A stretch of 64,000 nucleotides of DNA, from positions 1 to 64,000 of the forward strand of contig NW_026971161.1 of NCBI RefSeq assembly GCF_963678635.1, in the 5' to 3' direction. This DNA is from Symsagittifera roscoffensis. Its lineage: Eukaryota > Xenacoelomorpha > Acoela > Convolutidae. Each line of letters opens with the position of its first letter. Positions within the stretch are counted from its first letter, which is position 1. The position numbers and the translations under genes were made by a program. Below are positions 55,667 through 64,000 of this stretch, in pieces. Under the pieces are notes generated by a model, which had not been told where the DNA came from, searched no databases, and saw nothing but the letters and a program-made list of their open reading frames with translations.

Positions 55667-57540
55667 TAGATTTCAGTTTTCTTGCTGAGGCTGTCAGCAT
55701 TCTGGTGTTTATCACGCATCCTATGTTCGATTCTCATATGGTAGCCATCCAGTCTTACTATCCATCTACCAATATAACTCTGATCCATCGAGTAGGTCTT
55801 CAACCAGGATAACGCTCTGTTGTCCACGCGTAACTTGAAGGGAGCGCTCCCCAAGTATGCACGGTACTTCTCCACGAAGGTGACTACTGCAAACATTTCT
55901 GCTTTTGGTGCGCCATATTTCATCTCTGTGTCACTCAAGACCTTGCTGCCGTATGCAATGGGACGGAGAACTGTTCTTCCGTTCCATTCTTGCTCTTGAT
56001 GCAAGATTCCTGAGATGGCCACCACCGATGCGTCTGTGTCGAGAACATACATGCCCTTTTCTGTAGGCATGCCCAGCACTGGCGCTTCGCACAGTTCCCG
56101 CTTTATGTTCTCGAAATTAACCTGTGCCTCATCGTTCCATTCGAACTTTTTCCCTTTGTTGCGCATCAGCTTCTGCATCGGGTACACCTTGTCCGCATAT
56201 CCTTTTATGATTTCTCGGTAGTAATTGGCAAACCCTAGGAAGCTCAGGAGCTGTGTGTCCGTTCTGGTGGCTTTCCATGTCAACACTGCTTCCACTGCTT
56301 CCGGGTCCGGCCTCACACCATGCCTATCCACCATTCTTCCTAGGTACTTAATCGAGTCCCTAAGGATTTCACATTTCGATGGTTTGCACTTTAATCCTGC
56401 TCTTTTCATGCATCCAAAGACCTCATCGAGTCTATCAATGTGGTCTTCCAGGGTCGGTGTCGCTATGACTACGTCATCCACGTAACACATCACGAGATTT
56501 CCATACTTCTTGGTCACTCTCGTCAAAGCCTGAGCCATCAGTCTTTGAAAAGTGGCCGTCGCATTGCACAAGCCGAAGGGCATCCTCTTCCATTGGTACA
56601 ATCCCAACTCGCACGCGAATCCGGTCTTCTCTCTGTCCTTCTTTCGTAGAGGGACCTGCCAGAAGGCAGAACCTAAGTCCAATGTGGTGAAGAACTTGGC
56701 ACCACCAAGCTTAGATAGGCTCTCGCCTATTCGCGGTATCGGGTACGCATCTTTTATCGTTACCGCGTTCAAGTAACGAAAGTCGCAACAAAATCTAAGC
56801 TGCCCCCCTTTCTTTTTCGCCATTACTACTCCGCAAGCCCATGGCGATTTCGAAGGTTCTATCATGTCGTATTCAAGCAACATTTCTATTTCCGCTCGGC
56901 ACGCTTCCGATTTGTGTGGCGTCATTCGCCTTGCGCCTTCCCTATGGGGGACGGCGCCCTCTTCTAGTTCGATTTCGTGTTCGACGAAATTACAGCAACC
57001 GATATCCGCCTTATGTTTCGAAAACACATCTGCGTTCCGATTTAGGAGGTCCCGCAATTTTTCGAAATCTCCCTCACCTATTTTCCTTTTTAAATGTTCT
57101 ATCTCTGGCAAAACCGGTTTGTCAGATTCTAGTTCATATGACGAGGGGCGTTCCGGAAAATTCGAGCAGCTTGATAAGCCGTCGTCCGTCTCGGATTTCA
57201 TTGAAAACAATTTATGAATAGATTTTAATTCATTAATCCTCTTTAAAATTTTATCTTTATTGGCATGATATGGACAGTCTTTCACATTATATTTCTTCAA
57301 GTTTTGTGTCTCCTCATAGTCAGTCCTCATCGGCAAAGCGTAGCCAAGCTTCTTTCCACGCTGGATTGAAACCGTGGTGTCCAGTGTGTTCAACAACACA
57401 CTGACACACAGTCCGTTTCGCGTTACCGAGAAGCTCCGGCCTAAAATCACCGAACTCTGACTATTTGGATTCGATACTAAGCAAACCTGTTTACTATCAC
57501 TTAACGAATTCAAATTTCTCATTCTAAAAATTGCTACCAC
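55667..57540 (-). pseudogene. pol: Reverse transcriptase and RNase H, minus-strand element
   Basis: This long open frame of Ty3/gypsy-type RT and RNase H is cut at its end by the mariner-like insertion; the last codons of the open frame (to 55573) lie in the transposon. Motif A is TTLDLGSAFWQV, motif B MPFGLCNATATFQ, and motif C YVDDV near 56480. RNase H follows with VLDTDAS, KAEMFAVV, RVDNRAL and HQNADSLSKK near 55700. All catalytic acids are present. The frame is shifted against the protease by a one-base deletion near 57575. Confidence 0.9.
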
Positions 57541-58808
57541 AGCTTGTCCTGGTTGTAATTTTACTTTTCTATCAAAAAAATTGGTACCTTGTTTTCGTCT
57601 GTTATTATCCTATTAATTGGTCTCTTAACATACTTTCGGTCCGGGTTTCTAATCCGTATCAGACCGTTGTTCAAGTCAATCATCACGTCAAAATTCCTGA
57701 CAAAATCTCTGCCCAAGATGAATTGGTCGGCGTCGTCCAGATTGTCTACCACCGGGAAGCTCATCCCAAGATCCTGTCCTCCCATGTGGAGGACCGTTAT
57801 TGGTGTTCTTCCGGCTACGTAGATAGCCCCTCGATTGGCTGCGGCCAGTCGGAGATTCGTTGGAATTAGATCTTCCCGCGTGAAGCCCATTCTTTCCCAA
57901 GTTTTTATCGGCATCACACTCACTACCGCTCCTGTGTCCAGAAGCCCTGTGACTCCGATTTTTGTTCCGTTGGTGTCGAGCAGATGTGCTGTCACATCTG
58001 CTTCATATCCAATGTGTACTGCGTCTTGTTCCATCATGGCGTCATGGCCTATCCTGCGGACCTTGAGTTCCTCTTCTCCCAAATAGATCTGCCCCATTTG
58101 GTCATCATCTGTTGTTACATAGGTCCTGGTGTAGATACTGATTCCATCCACGTTCAGCATCATTTGATACGGCCCATAGACCTCTAGGTAGCGTCCATGA
58201 AGTTTCTTCATGCAAGGGCCACCCGTCGTTAGTAGTGCTCGCACCGCTCTCGACTCGGTGCGTGGCTCCACCTGCCTCAGATAATCTGCATATGTGTCCA
58301 AATGCATCAAAGTGAACTCGGATGGTTCACTCAGATTTCTGATCACCTGATGTCCAGCCACTGAGATTATCGACTGTATCTTGCTTCCTTGCGGCACCAT
58401 GCCGAACCTCTTACCGGAGATCACTTTAAGTTTCATGTTTAAACTGCTTGGTGCTTTCGTTTCTTCGAGCTCCGTTGCTTCGAAGGTATTCAGTTGCTCC
58501 TGAAGCTTCTCATTTTCCAGTTCAAGTTTCACTTTTTGTTCGATCTCTTTGGTCACCAATTCCTGCTGTACTCTATTCAGAGCATCCCTTGCGGCTGCCT
58601 TATAATCAATCTTGAAGTCGTCAGCCGCAGTTGCTGGTTCCGGCTCACGTTCCTCCTCTGTTACCGCTTGCATCTTCTTTGCCGCCAGCTCTTGAGGTTT
58701 ATCCTTTCTGCGTGCCTCCGCTTCACTCAAAAGTCGAGCCTTGCTGGCTTTCACTCCTGACAAAGCTTCTTCATGTCTTGGATGCTTGATGTCTGCCACT
58801 GCATCCCA
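56509..58808. repeat. Duplication unit A of the minus-strand element
   Basis: This 2.30-kb unit spans the Gag end, protease, Pol spacer and RT up to LTRVTK. It recurs at 58810-61108 with only scattered differences. The units are in direct tandem. This unit continues into full-length RT and is the one joined to the rest of Pol. Confidence 0.92.
57561..58799 (-). pseudogene. Gag end and retropepsin, unit A
   Basis: 412 open codons starting inside Gag (MADIKHPRHEE), through a coiled linker (KVKLELENEKLQEQL) and the conserved SIISVAGHQVIRNLSEPS block, to the protease with GLLDTGAVVSVMP near 57940 and FILGRDFVRNFD near 57700. The DTG motif is intact. The frame ends at a deletion before the RT. 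The first codon is an artefact of the duplication joint at 58809. Confidence 0.85.
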
Positions 58809-59412
58809 TCTTGGTCACTCTCGTCAAAGCCTGAGCCATCAGTCTTTGAAAAGTGGCCGTCGCATTGCACAAGCCGAAGGGCATCCTCTTCCACTGGTAC
58901 ATTCCCAACTCGCACGCGAATCCGGTCTTCTCTCTGTCCTTCTTTCGCAGAGGGACCTGCCAGAAGGCAGAACCTAAGTCCAATGTGGTGAAGAACTTGG
59001 CATCACCAAGCTTAGATAGGCTCTCGTCTATTCGCGGTATCGGGTACGCATCTTTTATCGTTACCGCGTTCAAGTAACGAAAGTCGCAACAAAATCTAAG
59101 CTGCCCCCCTTTCTTTTTCGTCATTACTACTCCGCAAGCCCATGGCGATTTCGAAGATTCTATCATGTCGTATTCAAGCAACATTTCTATTTCCGCTCGG
59201 CACGCTTCCGATTTGTGTGGCGTCATTCGCCTTGCGCCTTCCCTATGGGGGACGGCGCCCTCTTCTAGTTCGATTTCGTGTTCGACGAAATTACAGCAAC
59301 CGATATCCGCCTTATGTTTTGAAAATACATCTGCGTTCCGATTTAGGAGGTCCCGCAATTTTTCGAAATCTCCCTCACCTATTTTCCTTTTTAAATGTTC
59401 TATCTCTGGCAA
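58771..59412 (-). pseudogene. Truncated RT of unit B
   Basis: 213 open codons cover the RT fingers and palm to MPFGLCNATATFQ and then run out of homology at the duplication joint, ending in 13 unrelated residues read from Gag DNA in another frame. An upstream TAG at 59443-59445, where unit A keeps a serine codon, separates it from the Pol spacer. Confidence 0.85.
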
Positions 59413-61108
59413 AACCGGTTTGTCAGATTCTAGTTTATATGACTAGGGGCGTTCCGGAAAATTCGAGCCGCTTGATAAGCCGTCGTCCGTCTCGGATTTC
59501 ATTGAAAACAATTTATGAATAGATTTTAATTCATTAATCTTCTTTAAAATTTTATCTTTTTTGGCATCATAAGGACAGTCTTTCACATTATATTTCTTCA
59601 AGTTTTGTGTCTCCTCATAGTCAGTCCTCATCGGCAAAGCGTAGCCAAGCTTCTTTCCACGCTGGATTGAAACCGTGGTGTCCAGTGTGTTCAACAACAC
59701 ACTGACACACAGTCCGTTTCGCGTTACCGAGAAGCTCCGGCCTAAAATCACCGAACTCTGACTATTTGGATTCGGTACTAAGCAAACCTGTTTACTATCA
59801 CTTAACGAATTCAAATTTCTCATTCTAAAAATTGCTACCACAGCTTGTCCTGGTTGTAATTTTACTTTTCTATCCAAAAAAATTGGTACCTTGTTTTCGT
59901 CTGTTATTATCCTATTAATTGGTCTCTTAACATACTTTCGGTCCGGGTTTCTAATCCGTATCAGACCGTTGTTCAAGTCAACCATCACGTCAAAATTTCT
60001 GACAAAATCTCTGCCCAAGATGAATTGGTCGGCGTCGTCCAGATTGTCTACCACCAGGAAGCTCATCCCAAGATCCCGTCCTCCCATGTGGAGGACCGTT
60101 ATTGGTGTTCTTCCGCTACGTAGATAGCCCCTGGATTGGCTGCGGCCAGTCGGAGATTCGTTGGAATTAGATCTTCCCGCGTGAAGCCCATTCTTTCCCA
60201 AGTTTTTATTGGCATCACACTCACTACCGCTCCTGTGTCCAGAAGCCCTGTGACTCCAATTTTTGTTCCGTTGGTGTCGAGCAGATGTGCTGTCACATCT
60301 GCTTCATATCCAATGTGTACTGCGTCTTGTTCCATCATGGCGTCATGGCCTATCCTGCGGACCTTGAGTTCCTCTTCTCCCAAATAGATCTGCCCCATTT
60401 GGTCATCATCTGTTGTTACATAGGTCCTGGTGTAGATACTGATTCCATCCACGTTCAGCATTATTTGATACGGCCCATAGACCTCTAGGTAGCGTCCATG
60501 AAGTTTCTTCATGCGAGGGCCACCCGTCGTTAGTAGTGCTCGCACCGCTCTCGACTCGGTGCGTGGCTCCACCTCCTCAGATAATCTGCATATGTGTCCA
60601 AATGCATCAAAGTGAACTCGGATGGTTCACTCAGATTTCTGATCACCTGATGTCCAGCCACTGAGATTATCGACTGTATCTTGCTTCCTTGCGGCACCAT
60701 GCCGAACCTCTTACCGGAGATCACTTTAAGTTTCATGTTTAAACTGCTTGGTGCTTTCGTTTCTTCGAGCTCCGTTGCTTCGAAGGTATTCAGTTGCTCC
60801 TGAAGCTTCTCATTTTCCAGTTCAAGTTTCACTTTTTGTTCGATCTCTTTGGTCACCAATTCCTGCTGTACTCTATTCAGAGCATCCCTTGCGGCTGCCT
60901 TATAATCAATCTTGAAGTCGTCAGCAGCAGTTGCTGGTTCCGGCTCACGTGCCTCCTCTGTTACCGCTTGCATCTTCTTTGCCGCCAGCTCTTGAGGTTT
61001 ATCCTTTCTGCGTGCCTCCGCTTCACTCAAAAGTCGAGCCTTGCTGGCTTTCACTCCTGATAAAGCTTCTTCATGTCTTGGATGCTTGATGTCTGCCACT
61101 GCATCCCA
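58810..61108. repeat. Duplication unit B of the minus-strand element
   Basis: This is the second copy of the 2.3-kb unit, directly joined to Gag upstream. It contains a complete protease region and an RT cut after ALTRVTK, before the YVDD motif, so it cannot encode a working RT. The joint at 58809-58810 falls between CATCCCA (Gag side of unit A) and CTTGGTCAC (RT side of unit B), with little or no shared sequence. Confidence 0.92.
59443..60572 (-). pseudogene. Retropepsin and Pol spacer of unit B
   Basis: Two overlapping frames (60572-60099 and 60201-59443) make up the protease and the spacer before RT. The active-site GLLDTGA is near 60240. The frame change near 60115 is a single lost G relative to unit A, and another base is missing near 60573. 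The spacer includes SVTRNGLCVSVLLNTLD and is continuous to the TAG. Confidence 0.85.
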
Positions 61109-61708
61109 GATTTGCGGACAATCTGATTTAAAATGACCTTCCAAGTTGCAAAAGAAACACCTCGGGTCGAATTTCGCAATTAATCCTCTCATGAAATCCT
61201 CATGGTCCAATTCTGACGCATCTTCGTCCTCGAGGCTAAAGCCTATTGCTTTCATGCCTTGTTTGTAGGCTGGGCATGCTGACACATGATGGTCCGTTGA
61301 ACTGCAATTAGCACAAGAGCGTCTCTTGTCCATATCATCCCTCGGTTTGTACCAATTGTTCCCTTGGTTTGCTGGTCCGTTGTTAAAATTGCCATAAGTG
61401 TTCTTGTAATATCCGGATCTCGAAGGAGGTTTCAACAAAAGATACTCTTTTGATTTGAGCCTCAACTCCTCCGGTGTTGGCGCATTAGTTGATAGTGGTG
61501 TGTAATGCGTTGCTAGCATCGTTCGAAGTTCATCATTTTTCACACCATCGATGAATTTTGAGGCTACGGCCAGGTTCATCCTTCGGTTTGACTCATCCGG
61601 TTGACTGCGTCTTCTCAGCATTTCCAAATCATCGAGAAACTTGTCTATCGTTTCATCTTCTCGTTGCCTCCGTTTCTCGAAGCGCATCATCGCCTGGTGC
61701 CCCTGCAC
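60530..61708 (-). CDS. gag: Gag C-terminal part with two CCHC knuckles
   Basis: This is in frame with 63715-61712 after one TGA at 61712-61714, where the plus-strand copies keep a serine codon, so it is the same gene. It continues the capsid-like region (QGHQAMMRFEKRRQRE, ASKFIDGVKNDELRTML) and carries CANCSSTDHHVSAC near 61315 and CFFCNLEGHFKSDC near 61150, two nucleic-acid-binding knuckles. The frame runs on through a charged linker towards the protease, so Gag and Pol were probably one long frame. It ends at a one-base deletion near 60573. Confidence 0.85.
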   Translation of the reverse strand: MQGHQAMMRFEKRRQREDETIDKFLDDLEMLRRRSQPDESNRRMNLAVASKFIDGVKNDELRTMLATHYTPLSTNAPTPEELRLKSKEYLLLKPPSRSGYYKNTYGNFNNGPANQGNNWYKPRDDMDKRRSCANCSSTDHHVSACPAYKQGMKAIGFSLEDEDASELDHEDFMRGLIAKFDPRCFFCNLEGHFKSDCPQIWDAVADIKHPRHEEALSGVKASKARLLSEAEARRKDKPQELAAKKMQAVTEEAREPEPATAADDFKIDYKAAARDALNRVQQELVTKEIEQKVKLELENEKLQEQLNTFEATELEETKAPSSLNMKLKVISGKRFGMVPQGSKIQSIISVAGHQVIRNLSEPSEFTLMHLDTYADYLRRWSHAPSRERCEHY

Positions 61709-61711
61709 CCC

Positions 61712-63715
61712 TCATCCAAAACGGTTTAACAAGATTTCGAAGATTTTCTCAGCAGTGTCACGTTGATATTGCTTCTTGGCCATGACACAGTTCAGGGCTG
61801 TCCCTTCCAAGTTGCTGGTGAGCGCACTGCATTCCTGTCTCTCCGACAAGTCCTCTTCCTCGAAATGCAACTTCATTACCTCTATCCAGGTATCACTACA
61901 GCCATCAGATTCGTCTTTGTAGCATCTTGGTTTCTTAAAGACTCTTCTGGACTTCTCACTGCGTTCATTGGTTCTAGATAACCTTGTCAGGAATGTCTCC
62001 AAAGACCTGTTCAGGGGTTCAAATGCTGTGGCCATTGCCGTAGCATCCCTTGAGTGTCCCGCTTGAGTGTCCTCACACCTCGTCGAAGGCTCTGTGTGCG
62101 GTGCATCCCTGCAATCCGAATCACCTTTAGCGTTTCCCGCTTGGCCCACATGACTCCTCCTCGGGCTTGCATGCCCCCTGTTGCCGGAATCACTTCTCCC
62201 AGTCGCATGTGTGCCTTGCGTTGGTCGTTCGTTAGAGGTTTGTCTGTTCCCCGTTGAACTTGCTCTACTGTTCGGGCCCCAGGTTCCATTACCCCTCATG
62301 GCATAGCCTGATGAACTGCCCCTGCCTCTAGTGGATCCATACGTCTTCCTCTTTTGATGTTCATTGAAGTTCACCCTCGGTTCCTTGCTGGGACCTCCCG
62401 AGTTCGGTTCTCCTTCTTTTGGTCCACTCTTGCTGCTTAGTAGCCCGTCCAACCTATCCATGATAGCCTGAGTTCGCCTCTCCATCATCGCGTCTATCTT
62501 TGTGTCAAGAGTCCCAAGAGACTGCTCTTGTTGAATTCTTAACTTCTGCATGTCGTCTCTTAAGCGTAACTCTCGCTGTTCCGCCTCTCTTGTCATTCGC
62601 GACAAGTTCCTCGCCATATGTTCGTCCGTTCTTTCTTTCAAGCGTTTTTCGCTCCTGCCAACTTCTTGTCTGTTGCGGTTTATTTCTTCCCGCAGACTTT
62701 CTCTTTCAATGTGAACTGCCCTTTCTAGTTCACTCATCCTTATTGACATCTGCTCGTTTTGTTCTCCTAAACTGTCCACTATGTTGTTTAAGGCTTCCTC
62801 TAGTGCTGCCCCGTTATCCACGAGTGGCGTCACTAGTGGTGGTGTAACCCTGTCGGTCCCAGGTAGCTTCGTGCTGGTCGAGATCCGGGCCTTAACTCTC
62901 TGCCTCGACGTCTTTTCATTATCTATTTCAGGATCCGTTAACGCGTTGCCTAGCCCTCTGGTTCTACTCTCTCCAGTTTGTGGCTCTGAACTTGTCCTAA
63001 TCGCGAAGTCTTTTGACTGGCCCGGTGTGTTTGCCTCTTTGCTTATCGTTGTCACTACACCAAATTTGTCCATGATTCCAGTCTCTCTTCCGACGTGTGC
63101 CTCATTCTCCTGGATTGAACTATTGAGGCTGACTTGAGATCCAAAGTCCCCTTGCTCCTCTTCATCCTCTTCCTCCTGGGTTTCAACTTCGTTCCCTGCG
63201 CCTCCTCCAATGGTGAATGGAAAGATGTTTCCGAAGGTGTTCTTCATTCTTTCTGAGAATGATGATGACGTTGTTTGTTTCCCAGTTCCGCCTGCCATCA
63301 TAGTGTTGTCTGTCGGAGATCTTCTTGTTGTCGCTATTTCAGTCGAGATGTCGGACAGTTCCGACATCTCCTCTCGATCCAATGTCCCGGTGGAAGTGGC
63401 AAAATCATGGCCTTGTTCTACCGGAGTAGATTCACTCGCCAGCCTTCTGCCTCTCCCTTCCAGTCCATTTTCTTCCTGGTTGTCGTTCATGGTATGGTCC
63501 GTATTGACCTCCACTTCTAACAGTTCTTTTCGCTCTTCTGAGGTCTTCTGACTTCTCGTTTCAACCATTCTGCCTGAAACCGTCTCCCCTTTGTCGGACC
63601 GGGATCGCTTGATCCAATCCACAAAAGGATCGGTCATCGTTTTTCTTTGCTTTTCAGGTATGAATTTCCTAGAGCTATTACCTCGTTTTGGTATCCTTGA
63701 CTTGTCTAGACTCAT
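61712..63715 (-). CDS. gag: Gag N-terminal part, minus-strand element
   Basis: 667 open codons. The first ATG in the frame (MSLDKSRIPK) is taken as start; an internal MVETRSQK matches MVNTRSAK of the plus-strand element. The N-terminal about 270 residues are charged and serine-rich, then a long coiled coil (RMSELERAVHIERESLREEI and following, about residues 330-430), a glycine-arginine rich stretch, and the beginning of the capsid-like region (DGCSDTWIEVMKLHFEE, FEILLNRFG). It ends at a TGA inside the capsid. Its length exceeds usual gypsy Gag proteins. Confidence 0.85.
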   Translation of the reverse strand: MSLDKSRIPKRGNSSRKFIPEKQRKTMTDPFVDWIKRSRSDKGETVSGRMVETRSQKTSEERKELLEVEVNTDHTMNDNQEENGLEGRGRRLASESTPVEQGHDFATSTGTLDREEMSELSDISTEIATTRRSPTDNTMMAGGTGKQTTSSSFSERMKNTFGNIFPFTIGGGAGNEVETQEEEDEEEQGDFGSQVSLNSSIQENEAHVGRETGIMDKFGVVTTISKEANTPGQSKDFAIRTSSEPQTGESRTRGLGNALTDPEIDNEKTSRQRVKARISTSTKLPGTDRVTPPLVTPLVDNGAALEEALNNIVDSLGEQNEQMSIRMSELERAVHIERESLREEINRNRQEVGRSEKRLKERTDEHMARNLSRMTREAEQRELRLRDDMQKLRIQQEQSLGTLDTKIDAMMERRTQAIMDRLDGLLSSKSGPKEGEPNSGGPSKEPRVNFNEHQKRKTYGSTRGRGSSSGYAMRGNGTWGPNSRASSTGNRQTSNERPTQGTHATGRSDSGNRGHASPRRSHVGQAGNAKGDSDCRDAPHTEPSTRCEDTQAGHSRDATAMATAFEPLNRSLETFLTRLSRTNERSEKSRRVFKKPRCYKDESDGCSDTWIEVMKLHFEEEDLSERQECSALTSNLEGTALNCVMAKKQYQRDTAEKIFEILLNRFG

Positions 63716-64000
63716 TCTCTATTTGTCACTTTTTAATGCCTATACTTAACTCGATTGCTAGAGACCTTATAGTTTTATTAACAATAATAATGACACAACA
63801 CAATAATTTTCGCAAGATTCTATTAAATAGTGACCACGAATCCCTGTATGTTATCACACTAATCAATTATCGGTCGTAAGATTTGAGAACTAGCACAATA
63901 TGATGTTATCAGTCAATTTAAAAGATAGTGTACTCACTACCCAATCAAGCACAGTTTATGTTGATTTAAAATCACAAACAAAAAAATATATAATGACAGA
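63716..64000 (-). other. Leader upstream of Gag, minus-strand element
   Basis: AT-rich sequence upstream of the Gag start and no coding motif. It shows no similarity that I can see to 39191-41112, so it is more likely untranslated leader than the matching LTR. The element continues past the window end. Confidence 0.4.

Larger units (their letters stand above)
41113..64000 (-). mobile_element. Second giant gypsy-type element, partial, minus strand
   Basis: Gag (63715-61000), Pol (61000-50436) and ORF2 (50034-41113) lie in the same order as in 13411-39063, on the opposite strand, so the two elements stand tail to tail. Without the 2.3-kb internal duplication and the mariner insertion the coding part is about 18.8 kb. 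It has far fewer lesions than the plus-strand copy. The two are diverged lineages, very alike in RT and integrase but clearly different in Gag and ORF2. The 5' LTR is outside the window. Confidence 0.85.

Noticed and set aside
41113-63715. Use of UGA as a sense codon, since many lesions in the minus-strand element are TGA
   Set aside because: TAG and TAA stops also interrupt the same genes (49418, 51138, 52866), single-base frameshifts are present, and the mariner-like gene reads normally. Ordinary decay explains it.

Overview
The window is eukaryotic transposable-element DNA. It shows no operon structure, rRNA, tRNA or recognisable single-copy host gene. Nearly every coding trace belongs to a retroelement or a DNA transposon: two Penelope-like elements (PLEs) with a GIY-YIG nuclease, a PHD-finger LINE-like element with a restriction-like endonuclease signature, two giant Ty3/gypsy-type elements, and one Tc1/mariner-like transposon. 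This mixture points to an invertebrate animal. Cnidaria is my best guess, because I recall similar PHD-bearing PLE proteins from corals, but that is memory rather than evidence and confidence is low.

Layout. 1-2110: decayed PLE (+). 2207-2906: LTR fragment (-). 3294-5970: decayed LINE-like element (+). 6050-9528: second PLE (+), with an inverted terminal repeat on its left and direct terminal repeats on its right. 8012-11894 and 11895-15709: a nearly identical 3.9-kb tandem duplication that carries the PLE nuclease, an LTR and retroelement leader. 13411-39063: a giant LTR retrotransposon (+). It has LTRs of about 0.89 kb, a 5-bp target duplication with one mismatch, a leader with a minisatellite, a duplicated gag-protease, pol, and a very long second coding region. 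39069-39190: the continuation of the PLE terminal repeat that this element split. 39191-41112: noncoding, probably the 3' end of the next element. 41113-64000: a second giant element (-), from a diverged but related lineage. It is better preserved, carries a 2.3-kb tandem duplication over gag-protease-RT, and is interrupted by an apparently intact mariner-like transposon at 54211-55666.

The main point is the giant gypsy-type family. Both copies share one architecture: Gag with two CCHC knuckles; Pol with retropepsin, RT, RNase H, integrase and a C-terminal macro-like domain; then, after a gap of a few hundred bases, ORF2. ORF2 once encoded roughly 2,900-3,000 residues. It has an N-terminal coiled coil, an SGNH/GDSL hydrolase with its catalytic residues intact in both copies, a second SGNH-reminiscent module, and a C-terminal region of about 1,100 residues that I cannot assign. 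The two copies look far more alike in RT than in ORF2 (by eye about 85% against about 50%), so they are separate lineages that both kept ORF2. That argues ORF2 is a real, selected part of the element.

All retroelement reading frames here carry stops or frameshifts. Only the mariner-like transposase is fully open.
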